Origin: Marinococcus halotolerans DSM 16375
Lineage (GTDB): Bacteria; Bacillota; Bacilli; Bacillales; Marinococcaceae
Direction: 5' to 3'
DNA: 64,000 bases
Assembly (NCBI RefSeq): GCF_000420725.1
Contig: NZ_ATVM01000002.1
Coordinates: 62,001 to 126,000 of the forward strand
Each line of letters begins with the position of its first letter. Within the stretch, counting starts at the first letter, position 1. This document shows, in pieces, positions 8,205 through 16,530 of the stretch. The notes below the pieces were generated by a model that worked only from the letters and a program-made list of their open reading frames with translations, was not told the DNA's origin and searched no databases. A program made the position numbers and the translations under genes.

Positions 8205-9767
8205 CTATTCGTCTTTTTTAATGGCGCGACCCTGAAGGTCGTATTCGCGGTAGCCGGTGTTGGCTTTAAATAGTACCTTGTCGTAACGTCCGGATTCCGC
8301 TTCTTTGGAAACAAGCGTACCGATCCAGCCGCCAAGAAAGCCGAGCGGTACAGATACGATCGCCGGGTTGGTGAGCGGAAAGATTGCCTGGGCGGCAATG
8401 AATGCGCTGCCGTCAGGGTTCATGACGTTCGGGCTGATAATTACCAGGCCGACTGAGCTGATCAGACCAACTGCAATCGCGGTAATCGCTCCGTTTGTAT
8501 TAAAGCGTCTCCAGTAAATCGTGTAAACGATAACCGGCAGGTTCGCACTGGCGGCTACACAGAAGGCGAGTGCCACGAGAAAGGCAACGTTTAAGTTCTG
8601 CGCGAAAATCGCAAGTGCAATGGAAAGCACAGCCACTGTCAGAGAAGCAGTACGGGCTGCGACTACCTCCTGACGCTCGGTCACCTTCCCTTTTTTAACA
8701 ATCTGGCCGTACAGGTCGTGGGCAAAGGCACTGGCGCCGGAAAGAACGAGGCCTGCCACAACGGCGAGAATCGTCGCGAAGGCTACGGCACAGACAAAGG
8801 AGAACAGCAGATCGCCGCCGAGAGCCTGAGCGAGAAGCGGTGCAGCCATGTTTCCGGCCGGGTTGGCAGCGATAATGTCGGAGCGGCCGACAAAAATTGC
8901 AGCGCCAAAGCCTAAGCAGACAGTTAGAATATAAAAGATACCAACGATCCATGTAGCCGTAACAACGGAGCTCCGGGCCGTTTTTGCATCTTTAACAGTG
9001 AAAAAGCGCATCAGAATATGTGGAAGGCCGGCTGTACCAAGTACAAGTGCAATCATGAGGGACAAGGAGTCAAGCGGCAGTTTATCCTGCTGTCCCGGAT
9101 TCAGGAAATTGGTTCCTGCGGGCGTCGCCTGGCCTGCTTCCCGGAACATGGCAATGACGTTAAAGTTAAACTGCCACAGCACCATGATGGAAATAATCAG
9201 TGTACCAATCATAAGTAGTACAGCTTTTGTGATCTGCACCCAGCTGGTGGCAGTCATGCCGCCAAACAGCACGTAGGTTGTCATCATAATACCTACCAGA
9301 ATAACGGCCCAGATGTAAGGAATGCCAAACAGAAGTTGAATGAGAGCTCCTGCGCCGACGAGCTGGGCAATCATATAAAAAATAACGATGGTAATGGTAC
9401 TGAAGGCTGCTGCCCCGCGGATTTTTTTCGCGTCGAAGCGGGCGTTCAGCATGTCAGCAAGCGTGTACTGGCCGAGGTTACGAAGCGGTTCAGCGACCAC
9501 AAACATAACGACCAGGTAAGCTACTAAGTAACCGATGCTGAAAAGAAAACCGTCAAAGCCGTATAAGGCAATGGCGCCGGCGATCCCGAGAAAGGAAGCG
9601 GCCGATAAGTAGTCCCCTGAAATGGCGAGGCCGTTCTGCCAGCCGGTCAGTCCGCCGCCGGCCGTATAGAAGTCACTGGCCGAGCTGGTTTTTTTCGCTG
9701 AAAAGTACGTAATAACAAGGGTGAGACTGACGATTATTAGAAATAGTGTGATGACCGTTGCATTCAT
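8205..9767 (-). CDS. actP: Cation/acetate symporter (SSS family), ActP/YwcA-type
   Basis: This 520-residue sodium:solute symporter has about 13 membrane segments with the family fold. Typical ActP elements include YLSAASFLGIAG near residues 53-64, QYTLADMLNARF near 100 and GTAGLPHILMRFFTV near 245. It should import acetate and other short monocarboxylates with Na+ or H+. The start overlaps the end of the DUF485 gene by four bases (ATGA), so the two are translationally coupled. A cre-like site upstream of the pair suggests CcpA control, as expected for overflow-metabolite reuse. Pyruvate or propionate transport by the same family cannot be excluded. Confidence 0.9.
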   Translation of the reverse strand: MNATVITLFLIIVSLTLVITYFSAKKTSSASDFYTAGGGLTGWQNGLAISGDYLSAASFLGIAGAIALYGFDGFLFSIGYLVAYLVVMFVVAEPLRNLGQYTLADMLNARFDAKKIRGAAAFSTITIVIFYMIAQLVGAGALIQLLFGIPYIWAVILVGIMMTTYVLFGGMTATSWVQITKAVLLMIGTLIISIMVLWQFNFNVIAMFREAGQATPAGTNFLNPGQQDKLPLDSLSLMIALVLGTAGLPHILMRFFTVKDAKTARSSVVTATWIVGIFYILTVCLGFGAAIFVGRSDIIAANPAGNMAAPLLAQALGGDLLFSFVCAVAFATILAVVAGLVLSGASAFAHDLYGQIVKKGKVTERQEVVAARTASLTVAVLSIALAIFAQNLNVAFLVALAFCVAASANLPVIVYTIYWRRFNTNGAITAIAVGLISSVGLVIISPNVMNPDGSAFIAAQAIFPLTNPAIVSVPLGFLGGWIGTLVSKEAESGRYDKVLFKANTGYREYDLQGRAIKKDE

Positions 9768-10132
9768 GAATGATCCCCCTTAGCTTTGCGTTCTTCTTCC
9801 TCGATGATAGCTTCGGCGTCTTTATCGAATTTAGCGGATTTACGTACGTAAAGAATACAGAGTGTCCAGGTCATGGCAAACTGTGCGAAGGCGAGAATCC
9901 ATGCCCAGGTGATTGGCCCGATGGCCGAGTTGTTCAGCACGTCCGATGTAAGAATTAAAACCGGAAGAGCCAGGTAAAATAGCAGGAAGAACACCGTTAA
10001 GGGTGCGATAAATTTTTTCTTTTTTGACATGAGGTTTTTAAATGCAGGGTTTTCCACGGCTTCGGAATATTTCACCCCGCCGCCGGAGGTAAAGGTTTCG
10101 TTAGTTGCATCGGACTCTTTTTTGACAGCCAT
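9764..10132 (-). CDS. DUF485 membrane protein, partner of the acetate symporter
   Basis: A 122-residue protein with two membrane helices, about residues 42-63 (IAPLTVFFLLFYLALPVLIL) and 75-98, a conserved NPAFKNLMSKKKKF segment before the first helix, and a charged C-terminal tail rich in Glu and Lys. This is the DUF485 (YjcH/YwcB) architecture, found almost always directly upstream of SSS acetate permeases. It overlaps actP by four bases. It is probably an accessory subunit or stabiliser; its biochemical role is not established. The ATG at 10132 is preceded by GGAGGAATAAACT. Confidence 0.9.
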   Translation of the reverse strand: MAVKKESDATNETFTSGGGVKYSEAVENPAFKNLMSKKKKFIAPLTVFFLLFYLALPVLILTSDVLNNSAIGPITWAWILAFAQFAMTWTLCILYVRKSAKFDKDAEAIIEEEERKAKGDHS

Positions 10133-10426
10133 AGTTTATTCCTCCTTTTTCAAATAAAATTCAGTCAGCGTAAGTAAGATAAAAGTATCGACAGCAACGA
10201 CATGCAGCAGAAAGGAAGGAGACAAATTAAACTTATAATATGAAAGCGCTTCCGTCAATCGGAAATGTCAGAAAAAATCCAAAATTGTTGCATAACAGTA
10301 CCTTAGAAACTTAAATTAGTACAAAACTCCTAGTTAATAATTCCGGAGGTAAAAAATCTTTCATGAAAATAGGCTAAGACCGCGTTATTCGTTATAATAA
10401 ATCATGAACGAAAGGACGGGGTTAAT
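10133..10426. promoter_or_regulatory. Divergent regulatory region with a cre-like site
   Basis: The 294-bp intergenic region lies between the leftward DUF485-actP pair and the rightward DUF2294 gene. TGAAAGCGCTTCCG (10241-10254) resembles a CcpA cre with two mismatches, about 110 bp upstream of the DUF485 start. TATAAT near 10394 is a likely -10 box for the DUF2294 gene. No open frame of interest was found. Confidence 0.5.
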
Positions 10427-10786
10427 GTGTGGGAAAAACAGTTTGAGAGTGAAAAATGGATCAAACAGCAAATCGCCCAGTTGTACAACAGTGTGAACCA
10501 GGAGATGTATGATGTGGGGGTGAAAACGTTAAAGGTAGAGCTGTTACAGCACAAGTGTATTATTTTTGCGGAGCACAAAAGAGTGCCTGCGCTGCGGGCA
10601 CTCGAACAGCGCAATGAGGCTTTGACCGGCCAGGTGGATGCGGCGTTGGTGGACGAATTTAAGAAACGCCTGCATCATCTGCTGATACAGGAGCTGGATC
10701 TGCCGGTACGTACTGTGCTGAAGGATTTTGATCCTGTATCGGGGGCAGCGGCGACCGTTATTTACTTGGAAGAAAAAACGCGTTAG
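10427..10786 (+). CDS. DUF2294 family protein
   Basis: A 119-residue soluble protein beginning at a GTG (MWEKQFESEKW), chosen from the AAAGGACGGGG site upstream. The sequence shows the DUF2294 pattern: an N-terminal helix (IAQLYNSVNQEMYDVGVK), the strand VELLQHKCIIFAEHK, a middle helix around VDEFKKRLHHLLIQEL, and a closing AAATVIYLEEKT. Members occur as single genes or domains in Firmicutes and some have been linked to sodium or bicarbonate physiology, but no function is firmly known. It is transcribed alone, ahead of the xanthine dehydrogenase leader. Confidence 0.75.
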   Translation: MWEKQFESEKWIKQQIAQLYNSVNQEMYDVGVKTLKVELLQHKCIIFAEHKRVPALRALEQRNEALTGQVDAALVDEFKKRLHHLLIQELDLPVRTVLKDFDPVSGAAATVIYLEEKTR

Positions 10787-10850
10787 ATTATATGACATCT
10801 TTCCTTACAGGCAGCCTGGATATAAGTAAAATAAATACAAATAGTTAAGA

Positions 10851-10971
10851 AGAAGACCTGCTGTAGACCGGCAGCTCTTCTCTTTCCATCCAGACGGAAG
10901 CTTGATTCTTGTTAGACGAGGATGAAGAGGCCGGAGAAACGCAGGAGCAGACGCCTGTGCCTTTCTCCGGC
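10851..10971 (+). promoter_or_regulatory. Leader of the xanthine dehydrogenase operon with attenuator hairpin
   Basis: Two hairpins occupy the gap before xdhC. The first (10851-10881) pairs AGAAGA with TCTTCT and CTGCTG with CGGCAG. The second (10930-10971) pairs GCCGGAGAAA with TTTCTCCGGC, has an inner CAGG/CCTG stem, and is followed at once by seven Ts. The T-run ends about 20 bases before the xdhC start, with its AAAGGAGCGAG site in between. No promoter is evident between this hairpin and xdhC, so operon transcription probably has to read through it. No known aptamer (purine, Moco) was recognised. Confidence 0.6.
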
Positions 10972-10996
10972 TTTTTTTATAAAAGGAGCGAGATGC

Positions 10997-11998
10997 ATGG
11001 ACCATCTGCATGATATTATTCCGCAGCTTACTGCAGACGAAAAACAAATAATGGCGACGATTACGAATGTGGAAGGATCGGCGTACCGGAAGGAAGGCAC
11101 AACCATGCTGCTAAAGGCAGATGGGGTTTCCGTCGGCATGCTGAGTTCCGGCTGTCTTGAAGGGGACCTCCATCACCGGATTGAAGACGTGCATGCTGAA
11201 GGTGCGCAGCTGGTTTCGTATGACATGCGGGGCTACGAAGAGCTTTCCTGGGGAGAAGGTACAGGCTGCAACGGAGTGATTGAAGTGCTGCTTGAACCGG
11301 TAAGGGAAGCACTGGCCGCCTCTATGCGCCGGATGCAAGAGGCCGTAAACCAGGGAGAAACAGTGCTGAGGTGGGCGACGACCACAGAGAGCGGGTGGTT
11401 CATCTGCGGCAGGGCACCGGATGGACAGACAGCGCAGCTGGCCGGGCAGGCAGCCACCATGAAGCGCGGAAGCGGCTGTTCTTCCATTTCAGACAGCCGG
11501 AATGAAAAGATATTTGTCCAGACGATCCGCCCGAGGCCAAGACTGTTTGTTTTCGGCGCCGGAGCGGATGCGCGTCCGCTCATACAAATGGCGGCGCGCT
11601 GCCGATACGACGTTACGGCTCTTGACTGGCGCCCGGCGGCCCTGGAAGCCGTAAAAAACGAGGTGCCGGAGGCCGGCAGGGTACTTGGATTTCCCCATGA
11701 ATGGTGGGCAGAAACAGCTTTTCGCCCCGGAGACATGGCGGTGATTATGACTCATCATTTTGAAAGGGACAGGGAGGCGCTGACGCATCTTTTGCAGCAG
11801 CCAATGGCATATATCGGTGTACTCGGTTCAAAGACGAGAACGAAACGCCTGCTGCAGACAGAGACGCTGCCGGAGATGGTTACAACCCCGATTGGTTTGT
11901 CCATTGGAGCAGAAGGGCCTGAAGAAATTGCGGTAAGCGTGGTCAGCCAGCTGATAGCTCTTCAAAATACCGCAGCAACTAAAGAGGTGATGGCATGA
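10997..11998 (+). CDS. pucA: XdhC/CoxI family xanthine dehydrogenase maturation factor
   Basis: A 333-residue XdhC-type protein. The N-terminal XdhC_CoxI domain includes NVEGSAYRKEGTTML and MLSSGCLEGDL (the conserved Cys near residue 54). The C-terminal Rossmann-like domain begins at LFVFGAGADARPL (near residue 177) and continues through TALDWRP and GVLGSKTRTKRL. The family binds sulfurated molybdenum cofactor and inserts it into xanthine dehydrogenase in the cytoplasm. The start at 10997 follows AAAGGAGCGAG; the frame is open upstream through the leader hairpin, which is not considered coding. It heads the operon and overlaps the next gene by four bases, matching the B. subtilis pucABCDE order. 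Confidence 0.92.
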   Translation: MDHLHDIIPQLTADEKQIMATITNVEGSAYRKEGTTMLLKADGVSVGMLSSGCLEGDLHHRIEDVHAEGAQLVSYDMRGYEELSWGEGTGCNGVIEVLLEPVREALAASMRRMQEAVNQGETVLRWATTTESGWFICGRAPDGQTAQLAGQAATMKRGSGCSSISDSRNEKIFVQTIRPRPRLFVFGAGADARPLIQMAARCRYDVTALDWRPAALEAVKNEVPEAGRVLGFPHEWWAETAFRPGDMAVIMTHHFERDREALTHLLQQPMAYIGVLGSKTRTKRLLQTETLPEMVTTPIGLSIGAEGPEEIAVSVVSQLIALQNTAATKEVMA

Positions 11999-12597
11999 AA
12001 ACGGCAGTGATTTATTTAGCAGCAGGAAAAAGCTCCCGCATGGGCCACAATAAACTCGAAAAACCCTGGAGAAATACGACGCTCGGAAGCAGTGCGCTGC
12101 AGCAGGTGCTAAAGAGCAGCGCCGAGGAAGTTATTATCGTGACGAATCAGTCTGTATGGATAGATAACAGAATATTCGAACAAAACAAGCGGACGGTACG
12201 TCTGGCGGCCAGTCCGCAGGCAGTGAAAGGGCAGGCGTATTCCCTCCGTACTGGAGTGAACGAAGCGGTTCGTATCGGTGCGGAAGCGGTCCTCGTCGTA
12301 CTTGCCGACCAGCCTGGCCTGACAGCAGAAACAATCGACCGGTTAATAGCCCAGGCCCGGACCCAGGCGTGCGATTTCGCAGGCATGTGGACCGGTCACC
12401 ATTACCAGCCGCCTATGCTGTTTAAAGAACAGATGTTTGCTGCGCTGCAGATGGTGGAGGGCGACCGCGGGGCTGCTTCTATTCTGCGGACGGAGCACGC
12501 CTGGACAGGAAGCCCGTACACAGGCTTTCGGCAGGTCGAACAGCTGGACGTTGACACCGAGGAGGAGTACAGATGGATGCTGCACAGACAACAGTAA
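11995..12597 (+). CDS. pucB: MobA-like nucleotidyltransferase (PucB/MocA type)
   Basis: A 200-residue NTP-transferase domain protein. The signature AAGKSSRMGHNK near residues 9-20 is the nucleotide-binding loop, VVLADQPGLT (near 100) is the metal-binding DxP element, and GDRGAASIL lies near 158. PucB/MocA proteins convert molybdopterin cofactor to the cytosine dinucleotide form or otherwise tailor it for xanthine dehydrogenase. It overlaps pucA by four bases (ATGA) and pucC by 25 bases, so all three are tightly coupled. Whether CTP or GTP is used cannot be read with certainty. Confidence 0.88.
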   Translation: MKTAVIYLAAGKSSRMGHNKLEKPWRNTTLGSSALQQVLKSSAEEVIIVTNQSVWIDNRIFEQNKRTVRLAASPQAVKGQAYSLRTGVNEAVRIGAEAVLVVLADQPGLTAETIDRLIAQARTQACDFAGMWTGHHYQPPMLFKEQMFAALQMVEGDRGAASILRTEHAWTGSPYTGFRQVEQLDVDTEEEYRWMLHRQQ

Positions 12598-13439
12598 CAC
12601 CGGTGGTATGGATACCGGAAACGGTTCAGGAAGCCTTTGCTCTGTATCAGGAATTTCTCCCTGACGCGGAATGGATTGCCGGAGGTACATGGCGGCAGGT
12701 CGAACGGGAAAAGGGAAAAGCATTCGCCGGCAACGTGATTGTCCTTGAGCGTATCTTCGGACTTGCGTCTCTGCAGGAAGAAGAAAAGTACGTGCGCGTC
12801 GGTGCCTGTATGACACTCGAACAGTTAATACAGGAGGCGGTTATTTCCCGGGAAATACTGGGGGAGGCGATGCGGCGGATTGCTGCTCCGGCTGTGCGCA
12901 CGCGAGGTACCATCGGCGGCAACATTATGTACGGACACGGAGACACCCTGCCGGCACTGATTGCGCTGCAGGCGGAGCTTGAAATCTGGAACGGGGAGTC
13001 ATATGACCGTATTCCGGTGGAAGAAGCAGCTTCCTATGATGGGGTGTTTCTATTAACGGCTGTGCTGCTGCCAAAAACGCTGGAAGCCGGGCCGGAGGAA
13101 GTACATTTTTTTGAAAAAATCGGCCGCCGGGAAGCATTCACTGCCTCGCTCCTTGCCGTGAGCGGCTGCTTCTGCAGGCAGGGAGACGGAAGCGTGAGGG
13201 CGAGGCTTGCGTTAGTAGGCGGAAAAGATGCCCCGCTGCGGCTTCGTCAGGCAGAAGCATGTGTGGCAGAACCCGGGTGGACTCCGGAAGCGTTCTTTGA
13301 GGCGTTTGCAGCTGATTATCAGCCGGAAGACGAACCATTTTCTTCGGGAAACTACCGCCTGCAGGCGGCCGCCCACTTATTTTTGTCCCACCTGTGGCTC
13401 GACGATAAGGCAGAAAAGGGAGGCGTGCATAAAGCATGA
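12573..13439 (+). CDS. pucC: Xanthine dehydrogenase FAD-binding subunit
   Basis: A 288-residue subunit of the CO dehydrogenase flavoprotein family. WIAGGTWRQVE (near residues 31-41) and RTRGTIGGNIMYGHGDTLPAL (around 109-127) are the FAD-binding segments, and the C-terminal CO_deh_flav_C region follows. It passes electrons from the 2Fe-2S subunit to NAD+ or another acceptor. The ATG at 12573 lies inside the end of pucB, with GAGGAGGAG as its ribosome binding site. The next gene overlaps by four bases. Second half length is typical for split, three-subunit xanthine dehydrogenases. Confidence 0.9.
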   Translation: MDAAQTTVTPVVWIPETVQEAFALYQEFLPDAEWIAGGTWRQVEREKGKAFAGNVIVLERIFGLASLQEEEKYVRVGACMTLEQLIQEAVISREILGEAMRRIAAPAVRTRGTIGGNIMYGHGDTLPALIALQAELEIWNGESYDRIPVEEAASYDGVFLLTAVLLPKTLEAGPEEVHFFEKIGRREAFTASLLAVSGCFCRQGDGSVRARLALVGGKDAPLRLRQAEACVAEPGWTPEAFFEAFAADYQPEDEPFSSGNYRLQAAAHLFLSHLWLDDKAEKGGVHKA

Positions 13440-15712
13440 AACAGCCAGAATATCAGCGCCGGCCGGACGCTGCACCGAAAGTGACCGGGGCCTTAAAATA
13501 TTTAACCGACCGCTTTGAAGAAAATATGCTGATCGGGAAAGTACTTCGAAGCGAGTATCCGCATGCCCGTATTAAAAAAATCGATACGTCAGCGGCAGAA
13601 GCGCTTCCGGGCATTCATGCGGTGCTGACCCATCACGACGTACCCGGATTAAACCGCTTTGGCATCGTTACACCGGACCAGCCCGTGTTTTGTGAAGACA
13701 GAGTACGCTATACAGGGGATGCAGTAGCCGCAGTGGCAGCAGAATCAGCTGAAGCGGCGGATCAGGCGCTGGCCGCTGTAATAGTGGAATACGAGCCGCT
13801 GCCTGTGCTTGATTCGGTCGAGAAAGCACTGGATCCCGAAGCGGAGCTGTTGCACGAAGCCGGGAACATCCTGCATGAAGCTTATTATACACGCGGGAAT
13901 CTGCAGGAGGGCTTTGCGGGATGCACCAGTATTGTCGAAGAAACGTATCAGCTCCCCCGTCAGATGCACGGCTACATGGAAACAGAAGGCGGGGTGGTGG
14001 TCCCGGAAAAAGACGGAGGCATTTCCGTATACATGGCCACCCAGCACGGATTCAAAGACCGTTTTCAGCTGTCGAGAATTCTGGACGCCCCGGAAGAGAA
14101 AATACGCATCATCTCGAGCCCGATTGGAGGCTCGTTTGGCGGCAAGGATGAGCTGAACCTGCAGCCGTACGGAGCGCTGCTGGCACTAAAAGCAGGCCTT
14201 CCGGTCCGTGTGCATAACACCCGGGAAGAGTCGGTGCGGGCAGGATTGAAGCGCCATCCGATGGCAATTACGATGCGGACGGGCGCTGATGAAAACGGGC
14301 GTGTCCTTGCACATGAAACGACGATTTATGCGGATACCGGGGCTTACGCGACGCTTGGCCCGGCGATTCTGGAATTTGCTGTCGAGCATGCGAGCGGGCT
14401 GTATCCGATCCCAAACATTGCGACTACCGGTGTTTCCGTCTTCACAAATAACGGAGTGGCCGGAGAGTTCCGTGGATTTGGTGGCAATCAGGTAACGTTT
14501 GCGCTTGAGGGGCAGATGGACCGGCTGGCTGAAAGGCTGGGAATGGAAGGAGCAGAGCTGCGCGCCAAAAATATGAGAAAGCCTTCAGATGCCGGGCCGC
14601 TCGGCCAGGAAATTGCTCCGACGGATGGTGGACGGATGATACTTGAAGACGTCACCGCCTGGCAGCAGCTGCCGCTGAGTAATGCGGGAGAAACTCCGTG
14701 GGTGAAAAACGGCCGGGGAGGCGCGGTCTCCATGCACGGAGGAGGTCTTGGCTACGGCCGGCTGGATCCCTCCGGCGGGCGGCTTGCCCTCACGAAGGAA
14801 GGAAAGCTTGAGGCCGCTTTTGGGTTTGAAGAATGCGGGCAGGGCATTGCAGCTGTAATTGAAACGGTGATGAAAGACACATTTTCCTGCCATGAAGAGG
14901 ATATTGAAATTACGATCGGTGATACCAACAAAGTGCCGGTTTCTGGTTCAACCACCGCTTCACGCGGCACAGGTATGGTCTGGACAGCAGTGGAAAATAT
15001 GAAGGACTCCTTTCGCAGACAGCTGCTGGCTGAAGCATCGAGAGTAACCGCGACGGCCGCAGCAGATTTATACCTGGGGGCAGGCGGTGTTCATAAAATA
15101 GGGACAGAGCCTTCGCTCTTTTTAAGCTACAAGGCGCTGGCGGAATATGTGCAGGAGGGCGATATTGAAACGCACACGGCATTTGATTTTCCGGTCACGC
15201 CGGATGAAATTGACTCGGGTCATTATTTGTATTCCTTCGGCGGTGTGAGTGCAGAGGTAGAGGTAAACCTGTTAACCGGCACCGTGCGGGTACTTGATTT
15301 GAAACAGTCTGTATCCGCCGGTCCTGTTATGTATCCGCAGGGGTACAGAGGACAGATTGAAGGCGGCGGCATTATGGCGCTCGGGTACACATTGATGGAG
15401 GACGCCGTAATGGACGAAGGGCGCTACCAGACGGAAAATTTCGATACGTACCTGATGCCGGGAGTAAAGGACCTTCCGGATAATGTGACGGTAAAGCCGC
15501 GTGAAGAAGTGATGGAAGGGGACATTCACGGACCAAGGGGCGTCGGGGAAATAGGGACAATTGCAGTGGCACCGGCGATTGCGGAAGCTATTTATCAGGC
15601 AATTGGAGCCCGTCCACATAAGCTTCCTGTTTCAAGAGAATGGGTACTACAACAGATTCAGCAAAGGGGGCTTCTGCCTTGGAACAAACCAGAAAAGATT
15701 CCCGGGGGATAG
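13436..15712 (+). CDS. pucD: Xanthine dehydrogenase molybdopterin-binding subunit
   Basis: The 758-residue catalytic subunit binds the molybdenum cofactor and hydroxylates hypoxanthine and xanthine to uric acid. The N-terminal hammerhead domain (about 1-115) is followed by the large cofactor domain. Key motifs are IGGSFGGKDEL (near residue 225), GEFRGFGGNQVTFALE (near 343, with the substrate-region Arg), HGGGLGYGR, and the C-terminal GPRGVGEIGTIAVAPAIA, where the conserved catalytic Glu lies. Start overlaps pucC (ATGA). The order A-B-C-D-E equals that of B. subtilis puc. No purine permease or PucR gene is seen nearby, so those must lie elsewhere. Confidence 0.93.
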   Translation: MKQPEYQRRPDAAPKVTGALKYLTDRFEENMLIGKVLRSEYPHARIKKIDTSAAEALPGIHAVLTHHDVPGLNRFGIVTPDQPVFCEDRVRYTGDAVAAVAAESAEAADQALAAVIVEYEPLPVLDSVEKALDPEAELLHEAGNILHEAYYTRGNLQEGFAGCTSIVEETYQLPRQMHGYMETEGGVVVPEKDGGISVYMATQHGFKDRFQLSRILDAPEEKIRIISSPIGGSFGGKDELNLQPYGALLALKAGLPVRVHNTREESVRAGLKRHPMAITMRTGADENGRVLAHETTIYADTGAYATLGPAILEFAVEHASGLYPIPNIATTGVSVFTNNGVAGEFRGFGGNQVTFALEGQMDRLAERLGMEGAELRAKNMRKPSDAGPLGQEIAPTDGGRMILEDVTAWQQLPLSNAGETPWVKNGRGGAVSMHGGGLGYGRLDPSGGRLALTKEGKLEAAFGFEECGQGIAAVIETVMKDTFSCHEEDIEITIGDTNKVPVSGSTTASRGTGMVWTAVENMKDSFRRQLLAEASRVTATAAADLYLGAGGVHKIGTEPSLFLSYKALAEYVQEGDIETHTAFDFPVTPDEIDSGHYLYSFGGVSAEVEVNLLTGTVRVLDLKQSVSAGPVMYPQGYRGQIEGGGIMALGYTLMEDAVMDEGRYQTENFDTYLMPGVKDLPDNVTVKPREEVMEGDIHGPRGVGEIGTIAVAPAIAEAIYQAIGARPHKLPVSREWVLQQIQQRGLLPWNKPEKIPGG

Positions 15713-16191
15713 AACGCCGGCAGGGCAAATACGCGTGCACCTTCCATGTTAATGGAGAAGAGGTGAGTATCGAGGCTTCCCCCATGGACCGGGTCGTCGA
15801 TCTTTTAAGAGACCGGATGCATGAAACAGGAACGAAGATTTCCTGTGGCATCGGCCGGTGCGGGGCATGTTCGATCTGGTTGGACGGCCGGCTCACAAGC
15901 TCGTGTCTGCTGCTTGCCTATCAGGTGGAAGGCAAGGAAGTAACAACGATCGAGGGCATAGGTACAGAAGAACGCTGCAGTATAGTACAGGAAGCATTTA
16001 TGAACGAAGGAGGCTTTCAGTGCGGCTACTGTACGCCGGGCATGATCATGGCCACAGAGTCGCTGCTCAGGCATACGCCGGACCCGGATGATGAACAGAT
16101 CCGGGAAGGGCTGTCCGGAAACATCTGCAGATGTACCGGCTACAGTGGTATTATCCGGGCGGTGAGGGCAGCCTCCGTCAATCTTCAGTAA
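15679..16191 (+). CDS. pucE: Xanthine dehydrogenase 2Fe-2S subunit
   Basis: A 170-residue ferredoxin-type subunit. The plant-type 2Fe-2S cluster is bound by SCGIGRCGACSIWL plus the following Cys in SSCLLL; the second cluster by FQCGYCTPGMI and NICRCTGYSGI. It carries electrons from the molybdenum centre to the flavin subunit. The TTG at 15679 is chosen as start because AAAGGGGG lies eight bases upstream and it gives a normal length; the frame extends to an ATG at 15640 inside pucD with a poorer site. Overlap with pucD is 34 bases. It ends the operon. Confidence 0.9.
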   Translation: MEQTRKDSRGIERRQGKYACTFHVNGEEVSIEASPMDRVVDLLRDRMHETGTKISCGIGRCGACSIWLDGRLTSSCLLLAYQVEGKEVTTIEGIGTEERCSIVQEAFMNEGGFQCGYCTPGMIMATESLLRHTPDPDDEQIREGLSGNICRCTGYSGIIRAVRAASVNLQ

Positions 16192-16200
16192 TCAGCAGGT

Positions 16201-16217
16201 CCGGGCATTCAGCCCGG
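16201..16217 (+). terminator. Terminator of the xanthine dehydrogenase operon
   Basis: CCGGGC-ATTCA-GCCCGG followed by GCTTTTTTG, nine bases after the pucE stop. Confidence 0.88.
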
Positions 16218-16255
16218 GCTTTTTTGTTTCTGCAGAGACAGAAAAACCATACAAA

Positions 16256-16283
16256 AAGCCGGCGCTCTCAAGCATGCCGGCTT
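16256..16283 (-). terminator. Terminator for the small gene at 16303
   Basis: AAGCCGGC pairs with GCCGGCTT; the minus-strand 3' side is T-rich, so it terminates the leftward gene. Confidence 0.7.
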
Positions 16284-16302
16284 CCCCCTGTTATATGTCT
16301 AT

Positions 16303-16515
16303 TTATGTTACTTTCCGGAGTGGTACGACGGTTTTGTACCTGCGTGATACGGTATCATACGCCTGCAGAAGTCTTCGCATCACTTCCACTTTCTTCTCCG
16401 AGTCGACGCCTTGATCCAGAATCGTACGGGATAACTCCATGAAGCTCTGATGCGGATCATCAGAAGATTCAAGCAATTCTACATAAAGCGTCTCATTTTT
16501 CTCCGACACTGTCAT
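16303..16515 (-). CDS. Small hypothetical protein, about 70 residues
   Basis: A short acidic-basic, helix-prone protein (MTVSEKNETLYVELLESSDD to YKTVVPLRKVT) with no Cys, signal or membrane segment. The ATG at 16515 follows AAGGGGGCGA closely; a GTG at 16530 is an alternative. It is bounded by its own terminator at 16256. I do not recognise a family. Even residue composition and a defined site-plus-terminator arrangement favour a real gene, but no homology can be stated. Confidence 0.55.
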   Translation of the reverse strand: MTVSEKNETLYVELLESSDDPHQSFMELSRTILDQGVDSEKKVEVMRRLLQAYDTVSRRYKTVVPLRKVT

Positions 16516-16530
16516 TCGCCCCCTTAACAC

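Noticed and set aside
10922-10996. Upstream extension of the XdhC frame as a leader peptide
   Set aside because: It passes through the attenuator hairpin and has no ribosome site; the start at 10997 is well supported.
10787-10996. Purine or molybdenum-cofactor riboswitch
   Set aside because: The known core sequences were not found; only a terminator and an upstream hairpin can be supported.
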